In this document: positions 7,489 through 15,501 of the stretch, in pieces
Position numbering within the stretch: position 1 is the stretch's first letter
How the letters are laid out: each line of letters starts with the position of its first letter
From: an uncultured Verrucomicrobiota bacterium
GTDB lineage: Bacteria; Verrucomicrobiota; Verrucomicrobiia; Limisphaerales; JADLHS01
Length of the DNA stretch: 20,747 nucleotides
Direction: 5' to 3'
Assembly (NCBI GenBank): GCA_937894935.1
Contig: CALAYC010000184.1
Location: forward strand, 1 to 20,747
Program-made: the position numbers and the translations under genes
The notes under the pieces: generated by a model
What the model was told of the DNA's origin: nothing
The model's input: the letters and a program-made list of their open reading frames with translations, nothing else
The model's database searches: none

Positions 7489-10400
7489 TACGCCGACGTT
7501 GATTGGATGATGGGAGCGGTCGTGTTGGCGCCGAGTGGCAGGCGGATTTTTACAATTGTGCCGCCGCCGGAACGTGGTTCAACTGTGCCCAATCCGCCGA
7601 GATTTTTCAGGCGCGAAGAAAGATTTTTCAAACCGTGTCCGCTGGGCGCATCGCCATTAATGCCTTTGCCATTGTCAGAGATGTCGATTTCCAGAACGCC
7701 ATCGGCGACCGCGAGACGAAATTCGACCTCGGTGGCGTCCGCATGGCGCACGATGTTGTTCAACGCTTCCTTGACCACCATCAGCAGGTCATGTCGGACG
7801 CGACCTTCAAGGGTGATGGCAGGACAGGAAACGGGAACTTTGAAGCGACAGGAAATGCCCGTGTGCGAAAGGAAATCGTTCGTGTAACCCGTGAGATAAT
7901 CGGCGAGCGATTGAAGCGAATTATCCTCCGGGTCCACTGCCCAGACGATGACATCAAGCGCGGAAATGAGACTGCGCGCGCGATTGCCGATAGCCTGAAA
8001 CAGATTCGGATGCTCGGTGGGATTCGCTTGCGGAAGCTGGCCGGTGCTGGCCAACACGCTGATTTCCGTCAGGCTCGAGCCGAGGTCGTCATGCAGATCG
8101 CGTGCGATGCGGGAGCGTTCGCTTTCGAGTGCGGCGTGGCGTTCGAGGCGTTCGCGTTCGCGAATTTCGTGTTGGAGTTGATTGGTGCGTTGTTCCACCT
8201 GTCGCCGCAATTGCGTGTTCCACACGACGGTGAAAATCAGAATCACCAACAGCACGCCGAGCAACGCGAGCAGGCGCGGCAGCGTCCACCACGGCGGTTG
8301 CGATAACACGGTGATGTCCGCCAGTGAATTCAGCAACAGTTCAAACGCCTCGCTGTCAATGTTCGGACTTTGACTCGGGCCGCGTCCGACATAAACGCCT
8401 TCAAGGGCGAGGCGACTTCCGGGACGCAGCGACGGCGCCGCGCCATTTCCGGAAGCGATGCGCGCGAGAAACAGGCGCGTGTCGGATTGCATTTCGAGCA
8501 CCGGCCCGGTTTCTTCCGCATGCCAACCGAGTAATTTTCCATTCGCCCGCACGCGCGTGGCGTTCAGGTTTTCCTGCGAAAAATCAGCTTCGGCAATATC
8601 CTTGGGCGCTGGCAACGCGGCCGTGCCGGTGCGACGGAGCAACGCTTCGCGCAGAACCAGTTCCGAACGGCTGATGCTCGGATAACCCACCACTTCGACA
8701 AGGTCGCCCGGACGCACGTCGGTTTTGCCGGTCGGCAAGAGGCGCAGACCGCTGCCATCGGCCTGGAGGAAAAGTTGCGTCGCATCCGCATAAACAATCT
8801 GACCAAGAACTTTCACCGGTCGGAACGCCGACGCTTGCGCATCGAACAACAGTAATTCGCGCGGCGTGCGACACACGGCATCAAACGGATCGGCGGGTGC
8901 GGGAATATCCACGCTGATGGTCGGGCTGCGCATCATCACGCGACCGACCCGCACCTCGCGCGTGGCGGCGTCCCACACGGCGTAGAGCACCCCGCGAATG
9001 CGCACGACATCTTTCACGAACGATTTCAAATCCGCTTCGAACAAACCGTCCAGTTCCACTTCCAATCGGCCTTCCGGCAGATGCAACGTAATCGTGTTGC
9101 CATGCACATCGGTCACGAGACCTTTGAGTTCAGTCCATTGAACATCGCGACTGCCGTTGAGCAATTCCGCCCAGGTGGGTCGAGCCGGTGCCGGCAACAA
9201 GCCTTCGCCGAGACGCGTCAGTTTTTCGGCGATGACGATGGGCGCAAAATCGCCCGCGCCGCTGTGACCTTCTACTTCCCAGAATTCGCCCAGCGCCGGC
9301 GCGGCGTTCGTCACTCCGAAGAAGTGCACAAAAATGCCGCGCGTATCGTCCTGGAACGACATCCATCTTTCCTGCGTCGTGTTGACCGCGCCGGTAACTG
9401 TGCCGCGGATGCGCACCCGCAGAGATTTACGCGCGAGTTCAATCGGCAATCCCTGCACCTCCGCCACCGACGTAATCGGCGTTGCAGGTTCGCCCGGTTG
9501 CCGGGCCGAATCGAGGAACACGAGACTGTCCGGACTGACCACGAATAGTTTGCCCAGCACTACTGAACCATCAGCAGTCAGAACGCCGCGTCCCACGCCG
9601 GTTACGCGGATACGAGCGTTCAACAGCGTTTCGGGATTTATGTCGGAGGCATCCACCAGCAACGCCGAAATCACATGGCGATCGCCGCCCAGATCAAATC
9701 GCAAACTCCGGCCCGCGCGGGAGACGAAATGCACGCGCCCTTCCACCGCCGTCCAGCGTCGCTCTTGCAGATTCTTAAATTCCGCCCCGAGAATGCTCGT
9801 GGATTTGGCGAGCGGAACAGCCGTTTGTTCCAATCGCTCCACCGGTATTTCCGTATCGCCGAGGAACAACAGCGAACCGTCGTCTGAACCCATGGAGAAC
9901 TGATATTGGCCGTCGTGCGGAACATCGAGGAAACCGGTGAAGCGCAGGCCGACGCGCTCCTCACGCGAGCGCTGGTTCAAATCAAGCTGAGTCGCTACAC
10001 CGGTTTTCACCGGCGCGTGCAGATTGAAATCGGGAACGGTTTCCCACGAACCTTCATAACACTCGACATTGAGGCCGGGTTGAAAATGAGTCGTTCCATC
10101 CGCAGCGCCGACGGCGTGCGAGAGATGCGACGCCGGGATGAGCGCCTGCGGTTGGCTCGACGTGGCCCAGTAAACTTCCAACCCGAGATTGCGCCAGTAA
10201 TTGAACCATTCCACGCGCATCGGAATTTTGCCGGCGCGCAAATAGGTGGTGGCGGTTTTCATCGTCCACGGATGCAGACCGTCATTTTCAATCACCGGCA
10301 CGGCGGAAAGTTCCACCCCCATTTCCCGTTTGCGCAGCCAGACGGAATCGCGCCGAATCCGAATCCGTTCGCCGCTCCGAAGTTCCTGACGCAAATCCGA

Positions 10401-10661
10401 AAACAACAGCAGTTCCGTGCCGGTCGCGTCCTGAGCGATGACCGCGCCGCTCTCCGGACGACTCGCAGCGCAGACGATGACTTCGAGGTCCAGTGTGGCG
10501 CTCAATTGCGCGCGCGAACTTAAACTGCGGGTGAGTTGTTGCAGATTGGTGATGACCGTCGCGTGCGAGTGGGAGGCGAACAACAACACCGCTACTGCAG
10601 CCGCAAGGACCAGTCCACGCCGGATGGAAATCCGCAGCAGACGGCAGCAGTCGAGGGGCAT
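7488..10661 (-). CDS. Large PA14-domain sensor histidine kinase (HisKA_3 type)
   Basis: This protein has 1057 residues. It has a signal peptide (basic start, hydrophobic 16-29, ending near SHA). A PA14-like beta domain spans about 193-340 (FTGFLDVPHDGQYQFSM, GSDDGSLLFLGD, a typical PA14 core). Several OB-fold-like beta segments follow to about 780 (for example RVRIRGTVTGA, VVRIRGVLYAV, VKVLGQIVYADATQ). One membrane helix spans about 791-814. A coiled coil leads to HisKA_3 with phosphoacceptor His857 in ARDLHDDLGSS, then the ATPase with KEALNNIVRHA (964-974), DNGKGI (996-1001) and GHGLKNL. PA14 and OB-type domains suggest carbohydrate or cell-wall sensing outside the membrane. The next gene on the strand is its NarL-type regulator, and the sugar genes adjoin. 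ATG 10661 is the only start giving a signal peptide; no clear ribosome site precedes it. A palindrome lies 56 bases upstream. Confidence 0.92.
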   Translation of the reverse strand: MPLDCCRLLRISIRRGLVLAAAVAVLLFASHSHATVITNLQQLTRSLSSRAQLSATLDLEVIVCAASRPESGAVIAQDATGTELLLFSDLRQELRSGERIRIRRDSVWLRKREMGVELSAVPVIENDGLHPWTMKTATTYLRAGKIPMRVEWFNYWRNLGLEVYWATSSQPQALIPASHLSHAVGAADGTTHFQPGLNVECYEGSWETVPDFNLHAPVKTGVATQLDLNQRSREERVGLRFTGFLDVPHDGQYQFSMGSDDGSLLFLGDTEIPVERLEQTAVPLAKSTSILGAEFKNLQERRWTAVEGRVHFVSRAGRSLRFDLGGDRHVISALLVDASDINPETLLNARIRVTGVGRGVLTADGSVVLGKLFVVSPDSLVFLDSARQPGEPATPITSVAEVQGLPIELARKSLRVRIRGTVTGAVNTTQERWMSFQDDTRGIFVHFFGVTNAAPALGEFWEVEGHSGAGDFAPIVIAEKLTRLGEGLLPAPARPTWAELLNGSRDVQWTELKGLVTDVHGNTITLHLPEGRLEVELDGLFEADLKSFVKDVVRIRGVLYAVWDAATREVRVGRVMMRSPTISVDIPAPADPFDAVCRTPRELLLFDAQASAFRPVKVLGQIVYADATQLFLQADGSGLRLLPTGKTDVRPGDLVEVVGYPSISRSELVLREALLRRTGTAALPAPKDIAEADFSQENLNATRVRANGKLLGWHAEETGPVLEMQSDTRLFLARIASGNGAAPSLRPGSRLALEGVYVGRGPSQSPNIDSEAFELLLNSLADITVLSQPPWWTLPRLLALLGVLLVILIFTVVWNTQLRRQVEQRTNQLQHEIRERERLERHAALESERSRIARDLHDDLGSSLTEISVLASTGQLPQANPTEHPNLFQAIGNRARSLISALDVIVWAVDPEDNSLQSLADYLTGYTNDFLSHTGISCRFKVPVSCPAITLEGRVRHDLLMVVKEALNNIVRHADATEVEFRLAVADGVLEIDISDNGKGINGDAPSGHGLKNLSSRLKNLGGLGTVEPRSGGGTIVKIRLPLGANTTAPIIQSTSA

Positions 10662-10716
10662 GGTTCAATTTAACGAGGGAGCATTCCGTGCGGCAACTGT
10701 GGAATACGGCGCACAG

Positions 10717-10740
10717 GTTCAAACGTCACGACATTTGAAC
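10717..10740. promoter_or_regulatory. 24-base near-palindrome upstream of the sensor kinase gene
   Basis: Arms GTTCAAACGTC (10717-10727) and GACATTTGAAC (10730-10740) are inverted repeats that match at 10 of 11 positions, with two bases between them. The site centre is about 67 bases before the kinase start codon. The core CAAACGTC is shared with the reverse complement of the repeated motif at 3947, 4008 and 7477. It looks like a dimer-binding operator. The spacer between the kinase gene and the previous gene (10662-10805) also holds a hairpin at 10769-10792. Confidence 0.5.
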
Positions 10741-10768
10741 CCGTCCGGCTGGTTGAGTCTGTATCGGG

Positions 10769-10792
10769 CCGTCTTCTGTGAAAGGAAGACGG
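10769..10792 (-). terminator. Hairpin at the 3' end of the chemosensory operon
   Basis: CCGTCTTC (10769-10776) and GAAGACGG (10785-10792) form a perfect 8-base stem with an 8-base loop, 14 bases beyond the stop of the last operon gene. No T-run follows on the minus strand, so it is a poor match to an intrinsic terminator. It may instead protect the RNA end or act with Rho. Confidence 0.4.
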
Positions 10793-10805
10793 TTGCTGTC
10801 CCGGT

Positions 10806-12224
10806 TTATATCACACCGCCGTCCGATTTGGTTGCTTTCGCAGGTTCGCCAATGGAAAAGAAAAACGTTGCACCGCTGCCTTCTGCCGCTTCCACCCAGA
10901 TTCTTCCGCCGTGGCGATGGATGATTCGTTGCACAGTCGCCAGGCCGATTCCGGTGCCGGCGAAGTCCGTGGGCGAATGCAATCGTTGAAACGGCGCGAA
11001 CAACTTGTTCGCGTAAGCCATGTCAAAGCCTGCACCGTTATCCCGAACGAAGTAAACGGTTTTTCCGTCATCCTGCCGCACGCCAACTTCGATCCGCGCG
11101 TTGTCTTTTTTGCCGGTGAACTTCCAGGCGTTGCCCAGAAGATTTTGCAGTGCCGCACGCAGGAGCGAGCGGTCGCCCTGAACGACCAACTTCGGAGCAA
11201 TCACAAGCTCGACCTTTCGTTCCGGCTGGGCCCGGCGCAGTTCCTCGGCGATTTCCGATGCGAGTTCACCGAGATCGACCGATTGCAGATGCATTTCGCC
11301 TTTACTGACACCAAACAGTTTCAGCAGGTCTTCGATCAAATCGTTCATACCAGCGGCGGCGGCGGCAATGTTTTGAAGGTATTTTTTGCCCTTGGGTGAC
11401 AACTGGCTTTCGTTGTCCGCTTGTAATAACTGGCTGAACCCGGAAAGCGCCCGAAGCGGCGCGCGCAAATCGTGGGAGACCGAATAGCTGAAGCCTTCCA
11501 GTTCCTTGTTAGCCAGTTCCAGTTGCGCCGTTCGTTCGCGCACGCGCTGTTCCAGTTGCGCGTTCAAACGCGTCACTTCCTCCTCGGCTTTTTTCCGTTC
11601 TGCAATCTCCGCGGAGAGCGCCGCTGTCCGTTCGCGCACGCGTTCTTCGAGTTTTTCGTTCAGGGCCTGCAACTGCTCGCGCGCGGCGTGAAGCGCTTCG
11701 TTGCGTTGCACGGCGGTTTCGTAGGTGGAAAGGAGCAGATTGAGAATCTGCAACCGGTCTGAGGTGATGAAATGTTTTTTTCCGGCAAAATAAACCTCTA
11801 ACCCCATCCGGCTTCTCTCCAGTTCGCGCAAATGCCAGTTGGCGAAAATGTATTGGATGCGGCTCAGCAGATATTTCTCGTCATACGGCTTGGTAATGAA
11901 ATTGTCCGCGCCGCATTCCAGGCCTTTGACGACATCTTCGGCATCGGAGAGTGAAGTCAGGAGGATGACGGGGATTCGCTGGAATTTCGGGTTCGCCCGG
12001 ATTTCCGCGCAAAGCTGGTAGCCATCCATTTCCGGCATCATCACATCGGTAACAACGACGGTGGGCTGGTGTTTTTCGAGCAGCGCGAGAGCTTCCTTGC
12101 CATTGTGCGCGACCAAAATGCGGTGGCGATTTTTTTCAAGGATGTGCTTGAGCTGCTCCGCCTGCGTGGGGCTGTCTTCAACGATGAGAATTTCGATGGG
12201 TTCGTTCAAATCCGGCACATTCAT
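10806..12224 (-). CDS. Receiver-histidine kinase hybrid, terminal gene of the Wsp-like operon
   Basis: This 472-residue soluble protein has an N-terminal receiver (about 10-130: IVEDSPTQ, phosphoacceptor Asp60 in VVTDVMMPEMDGY, Lys112 in ITKPYD), a long coiled coil (about 170-245), HisKA with His251 in YSVSHDLRAPLRAL, and HATPase with Asn365 in LLGNAWKF, DNGAGF (395-400) and GTGIGLA (423-429). The coiled coil repeats the phrase RVRERTA twice. There is no membrane segment, so input must come through receiver phosphorylation, presumably by the CheA encoded in the operon. Its place after cheB is where Wsp operons carry wspR (receiver-GGDEF). ATG 12224 is chosen; the in-frame TTG at 12236 is the only earlier start. 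The first 47 bases overlap the end of cheB in another frame. Its own response regulator is not in the window. Confidence 0.9.
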   Translation of the reverse strand: MNVPDLNEPIEILIVEDSPTQAEQLKHILEKNRHRILVAHNGKEALALLEKHQPTVVVTDVMMPEMDGYQLCAEIRANPKFQRIPVILLTSLSDAEDVVKGLECGADNFITKPYDEKYLLSRIQYIFANWHLRELERSRMGLEVYFAGKKHFITSDRLQILNLLLSTYETAVQRNEALHAAREQLQALNEKLEERVRERTAALSAEIAERKKAEEEVTRLNAQLEQRVRERTAQLELANKELEGFSYSVSHDLRAPLRALSGFSQLLQADNESQLSPKGKKYLQNIAAAAAGMNDLIEDLLKLFGVSKGEMHLQSVDLGELASEIAEELRRAQPERKVELVIAPKLVVQGDRSLLRAALQNLLGNAWKFTGKKDNARIEVGVRQDDGKTVYFVRDNGAGFDMAYANKLFAPFQRLHSPTDFAGTGIGLATVQRIIHRHGGRIWVEAAEGSGATFFFSIGEPAKATKSDGGVI

Positions 12225-13278
12225 GATTTTTTGCAATATCTGTCAGTACGGCAGCGATTTGCTCCGGTGATAAAGTGTAGGTCGCGGCGTCGAGATTGAC
12301 TGCCGTGCCCGGCATTCCGTTGATGACACAGGTTTCCCGGCTTTGGGCAATCGTGATGCCGCCGGCGTCTTTGATGCGCTTCAATTCCGCCGCGCCATCT
12401 CTTCCCATGCCCGTCAGCAGAATTCCGACCGCGCTTTTGCCAAAAACTTCCGCGACGGAGCGGAACAGGCAGGACACCGCCGGGCGCAATCCGTTTTCCG
12501 GTGGATCGTCGCGCAGGATGATCAAGCCATTCGAACTGACCGTCATCTGGAAATCGTCCGGCGCGAGATAGACCGTTCCGGGGCAGAGCGCCTGATGTTG
12601 GGACGCAATCTGAATGCGAATGCGGCAACTCGACGCGAGCCATTCCACAAAACCGGTCATAAACCCGGTGGCGATGTGTTGGACGACCAGAATCGGCACC
12701 GGGAAACTGGCGGGGAGACTGGAAAGGATCGTCTGCAAAACCGGCGGCCCGCCGGTGGAAGCACCGATGGCGATGACACGAACTTCGCTCGCGGTTTTCC
12801 GTTTCGTTTCTTCCGGTGGCGTGGGTAGGGCGATTTTTGAAATACGACCGCGGGCCCAGCGTCGCACCACTTTGACTTCCGACATTGATTTCAAGGTCTG
12901 AATCAATTCGCGGGAAGTGACTTCATGTTCGGGATGACCGAAACCTGCGGGAATCGGCAACACCGCCAGCGCGCCCGCGTCCATCGCATGAAACAGCGTG
13001 GCAACTTCTTTGGGATCGGTTGTTCCGGTAACGATGACCACCGGCACCGGCTGGGTTTCCATGATTTTGCGCGTCGTTTCAAAGCCATCCATCTTCGGCA
13101 TGTGAATATCCATCGTAATCACGTCCGGCTTGTTCTCTCTTAAAAATTCCAATGCCACTTCGCCGTCCTTGGCCGTCCCGATCACTTCCAGTTCCGGATC
13201 CCTTTTCAACAGATGCACGAGAAAATCCCGCGTTGCCGCTGAATCCTCCACCACGAGCACCTTGATTTTTCGCGCCAT
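12178..13278 (-). CDS. cheB: Chemotaxis protein CheB (receiver-methylesterase)
   Basis: The 366-residue protein has a receiver (about 4-120; acidic pair Glu11/Asp12, Asp57 in ITMDIHMPKMDGFE), a linker, and a CheB methylesterase domain (about 166-350). The domain carries the triad Ser174 in IGASTGG, His201 in VVQHIA and Asp294 in TGMGRDG. It should remove methyl groups from (or deamidate) the MCP in the same operon, opposing CheR. The conserved receiver lysine is missing: the segment AGALAVLPIPAGFGHPEHE has Ile109 where relatives have Lys. This may alter phosphorylation-dependent activation. cheA ends 3 bases upstream. The last 47 bases overlap the next gene, and the final 15 or so residues (HECAGFERTHRNSHR) lie beyond the usual domain end. 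By position and architecture it corresponds to WspF. Confidence 0.95.
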   Translation of the reverse strand: MARKIKVLVVEDSAATRDFLVHLLKRDPELEVIGTAKDGEVALEFLRENKPDVITMDIHMPKMDGFETTRKIMETQPVPVVIVTGTTDPKEVATLFHAMDAGALAVLPIPAGFGHPEHEVTSRELIQTLKSMSEVKVVRRWARGRISKIALPTPPEETKRKTASEVRVIAIGASTGGPPVLQTILSSLPASFPVPILVVQHIATGFMTGFVEWLASSCRIRIQIASQHQALCPGTVYLAPDDFQMTVSSNGLIILRDDPPENGLRPAVSCLFRSVAEVFGKSAVGILLTGMGRDGAAELKRIKDAGGITIAQSRETCVINGMPGTAVNLDAATYTLSPEQIAAVLTDIAKNHECAGFERTHRNSHR

Positions 13279-13281
13279 AAA

Positions 13282-15489
13282 CTAAATCAGCCGCTGGACC
13301 ACCTCGAGCAGGTTGCTTTGATCAAAACTGCTTTTGACGATGTAGGCGTTCGCGCCGACGTCAATTCCGCGCTCGCGGTCTTCGCGCGATTCCAACGCGG
13401 TCACCAACACCACGGGAATTTCCGCCAGTTTCTTCTCGGCGCGGATTTTCTTCGTCAGATCAAATCCATCCATTCGGGGCATTTCGACGTCCGACACCAC
13501 CAGCCCGAAGTCGCCGCTCCGCAGCTTGGTGAACGCATCGATTCCGTCCACCGCGCTTTCCACTCTGTAACCGTTCGTCTCCAGAATGTTTTTGAGCAGG
13601 GAACGGGACGTGATGGAATCGTCCGCGACCAGAATCGTGCGCGCGGATTTTTTACGCGGCTCGGGAGTAACGGTCCGAGCGGCGGGCGACGCTTGCGCAG
13701 CGGATTTCATCAGGTCGGTGACATTGAGCACCGGTACCACGCTGCCACCGTCGAGAATGGTGGCGCCCGAAATGTTCCGCACGCGCACCAGTTGTTTGCC
13801 GAGACTTTTCAGAACCACTTCCTGTTCCCGTCGCACTTCATCCACGTGAAACGCGATGCGTTGTCCAGCGGAAGCAATCACCAGCGCTGTAATCGTTTCT
13901 TCTGTTTGCGAAGTCCGCTTGGCCAGTCCGAGAGCATCCGCCAGAGCGACCAGCGGAATGGTCTGGCCGTTGAGCGACAGCGTTTCGCGATTTTCCACCG
14001 TTTTGATTTCCTCTTTGCGCACGCGCACGACGCGCTCGATGTGGTTCGTCGGCAAAACAAACAGTCGGTCTGCCGCCTGCAAAATGACGCCGCGAAACGT
14101 GGAAAGCGTCAGGGGCAACAGCATGTGAAACGTTGTTCCGGCGTTGACGCGATGTTCCAGCCAGACCGTTCCGCCCAGTTGCTCAACTTTTTCCCGAACG
14201 ATCGCGAGGCCGAGTCCGCGCCCCGAAATGTCCGTCAGCATCGGGCTGGTGGAAACGCCGGAGCGGAAGATGAGCATCACCGCTTCGGCATCGCTCAGCT
14301 TGTCCGCGTCCAGTCTGGAAATGACGCCGCATTTGACCGCGGCACTTCTGACGCGCGCGATATCAATTCCCGCGCCATCGTCGGCCACCTGGATTTCCAC
14401 TTTGCTGTCGCGTTGCAGCACGGTGATGGAAATTGTTCCGCGCGGCGGCTTGTTGAGTTTCTGGCGTTCCTCCGGTTTTTGGATTCCGTGATCGATGCTG
14501 TTTCGCACCAGATGAATCAGCGGGTCTTTCAACTCCTGGAGAATGCGGCGGTCCATTTCCAACTCGTCGCCCGACACAACCAGCTCAATCTCTTTGCCTT
14601 GTTCGCGCGAGAGATCGCGAACCAGTTTGCGCAAGAGAATCAGCAGCGAGGAAAACGGCAGCATCGCGGTTTTCTTCAGATCGTCGAGCAAACCGTCCAC
14701 CATCAGCGCCAACGCGCGGCGGTCGCGTTCAAAGGGTTTTTCCAGCGCGGAAAATGTTTCGTGAAGCAATTGCAGATGCGCTTCGTTCCATTCCAGAAAT
14801 TCCAACAGCTTTTTCGTCGCCAGACTGCCGTTTGCGTTCTGGTTTGAAGCGCGTTCCAGCGGGCGCAACTCGGGATGCACCTTCGCCCATTCTTTTTTCC
14901 ACCGGGCGAAGATGGAATGAATCCCGCGCAGCGCTTCGGCGTGTTGATTCGCGGCGAGTTTGGCGGAAACCAGTTCTTCCGCCTGACGCACGAGCGAATC
15001 CAGTCGCGCGGTGGAGACCCGCACGGTTTCCTCGCGGACACTGGTCGTCGCTGAACCGGCGACTGCTTTGGACGCAGGTTCTTCCGCCGCAATTGATGCG
15101 ATGCTTTCCGGTTTCTCTTCGACCGGCGGTTTCGTTTCTATCGCCGATTTGGTGTCCGTTGGTAAAAGCAGTTCGCGCAGGGTGTCGAGATTTTTGTGCA
15201 GTTCGTCCAGCAGTTCGGGCGAGAGATCAATTTCCTTCCGTTTCAAGCCCGCAAAGACGCCTTCCATTTTCTGGCAGGCCGACTCGACCGGCGTCATGTT
15301 TACCGAACGCGCCGCTCCCTTCAGACTGTGCGCGCGGCGAAAGACGGTTTCGATAATCGCCTCGCGAGCTTCGGGAGATGCCTTTTCCAACTCGAGCAGG
15401 CCGGACGAAAGCGCGCTGACGTGCTCTTCGGCTTCGATCCGAAAAGTCACCAGCAGGCGTTTCAGAAAATCTTCGTCGTTCTCCGGCAT
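13282..15489 (-). CDS. cheA: CheA-type kinase fused to a receiver (WspE/FrzE-like)
   Basis: The 735 residues hold an N-terminal Hpt domain (about 5-110) with His54 in RRAHSLKGAARSV, then a Glu/Ala/Pro-rich linker (110-155) with no recognisable P2 domain. A helical dimerisation region is longer than in classical CheA (about 157-300). The ATPase domain has HLVRNSIDHG (Asn330), DDGAGID (370-376) and GRGLGLAIV (423-431). A CheW-like domain (about 460-597) and a C-terminal receiver (about 617-735) follow, with Asp667 in VVSDVEMPRMDG and Lys719. It autophosphorylates under MCP/CheW control; likely acceptors are its own receiver, CheB and the receiver-kinase two genes downstream. The fused receiver may be a phosphate sink or relay, as proposed for FrzE- and WspE-like proteins. 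Spacing to the MCP gene is 12 bases and to cheB 3 bases. No ribosome site is evident. Confidence 0.94.
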   Translation of the reverse strand: MPENDEDFLKRLLVTFRIEAEEHVSALSSGLLELEKASPEAREAIIETVFRRAHSLKGAARSVNMTPVESACQKMEGVFAGLKRKEIDLSPELLDELHKNLDTLRELLLPTDTKSAIETKPPVEEKPESIASIAAEEPASKAVAGSATTSVREETVRVSTARLDSLVRQAEELVSAKLAANQHAEALRGIHSIFARWKKEWAKVHPELRPLERASNQNANGSLATKKLLEFLEWNEAHLQLLHETFSALEKPFERDRRALALMVDGLLDDLKKTAMLPFSSLLILLRKLVRDLSREQGKEIELVVSGDELEMDRRILQELKDPLIHLVRNSIDHGIQKPEERQKLNKPPRGTISITVLQRDSKVEIQVADDGAGIDIARVRSAAVKCGVISRLDADKLSDAEAVMLIFRSGVSTSPMLTDISGRGLGLAIVREKVEQLGGTVWLEHRVNAGTTFHMLLPLTLSTFRGVILQAADRLFVLPTNHIERVVRVRKEEIKTVENRETLSLNGQTIPLVALADALGLAKRTSQTEETITALVIASAGQRIAFHVDEVRREQEVVLKSLGKQLVRVRNISGATILDGGSVVPVLNVTDLMKSAAQASPAARTVTPEPRKKSARTILVADDSITSRSLLKNILETNGYRVESAVDGIDAFTKLRSGDFGLVVSDVEMPRMDGFDLTKKIRAEKKLAEIPVVLVTALESREDRERGIDVGANAYIVKSSFDQSNLLEVVQRLI

Positions 15490-15501
15490 CGTGGGGCAGG
15501 C

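Noticed and set aside
13318..14847. A 509-codon plus-strand open frame antisense to cheA
   Set aside because: Its residues show no recognisable domain and are rich in His, Arg and Gln, as expected for the complement of a GC-rich gene. The opposite strand encodes an unmistakable CheA.
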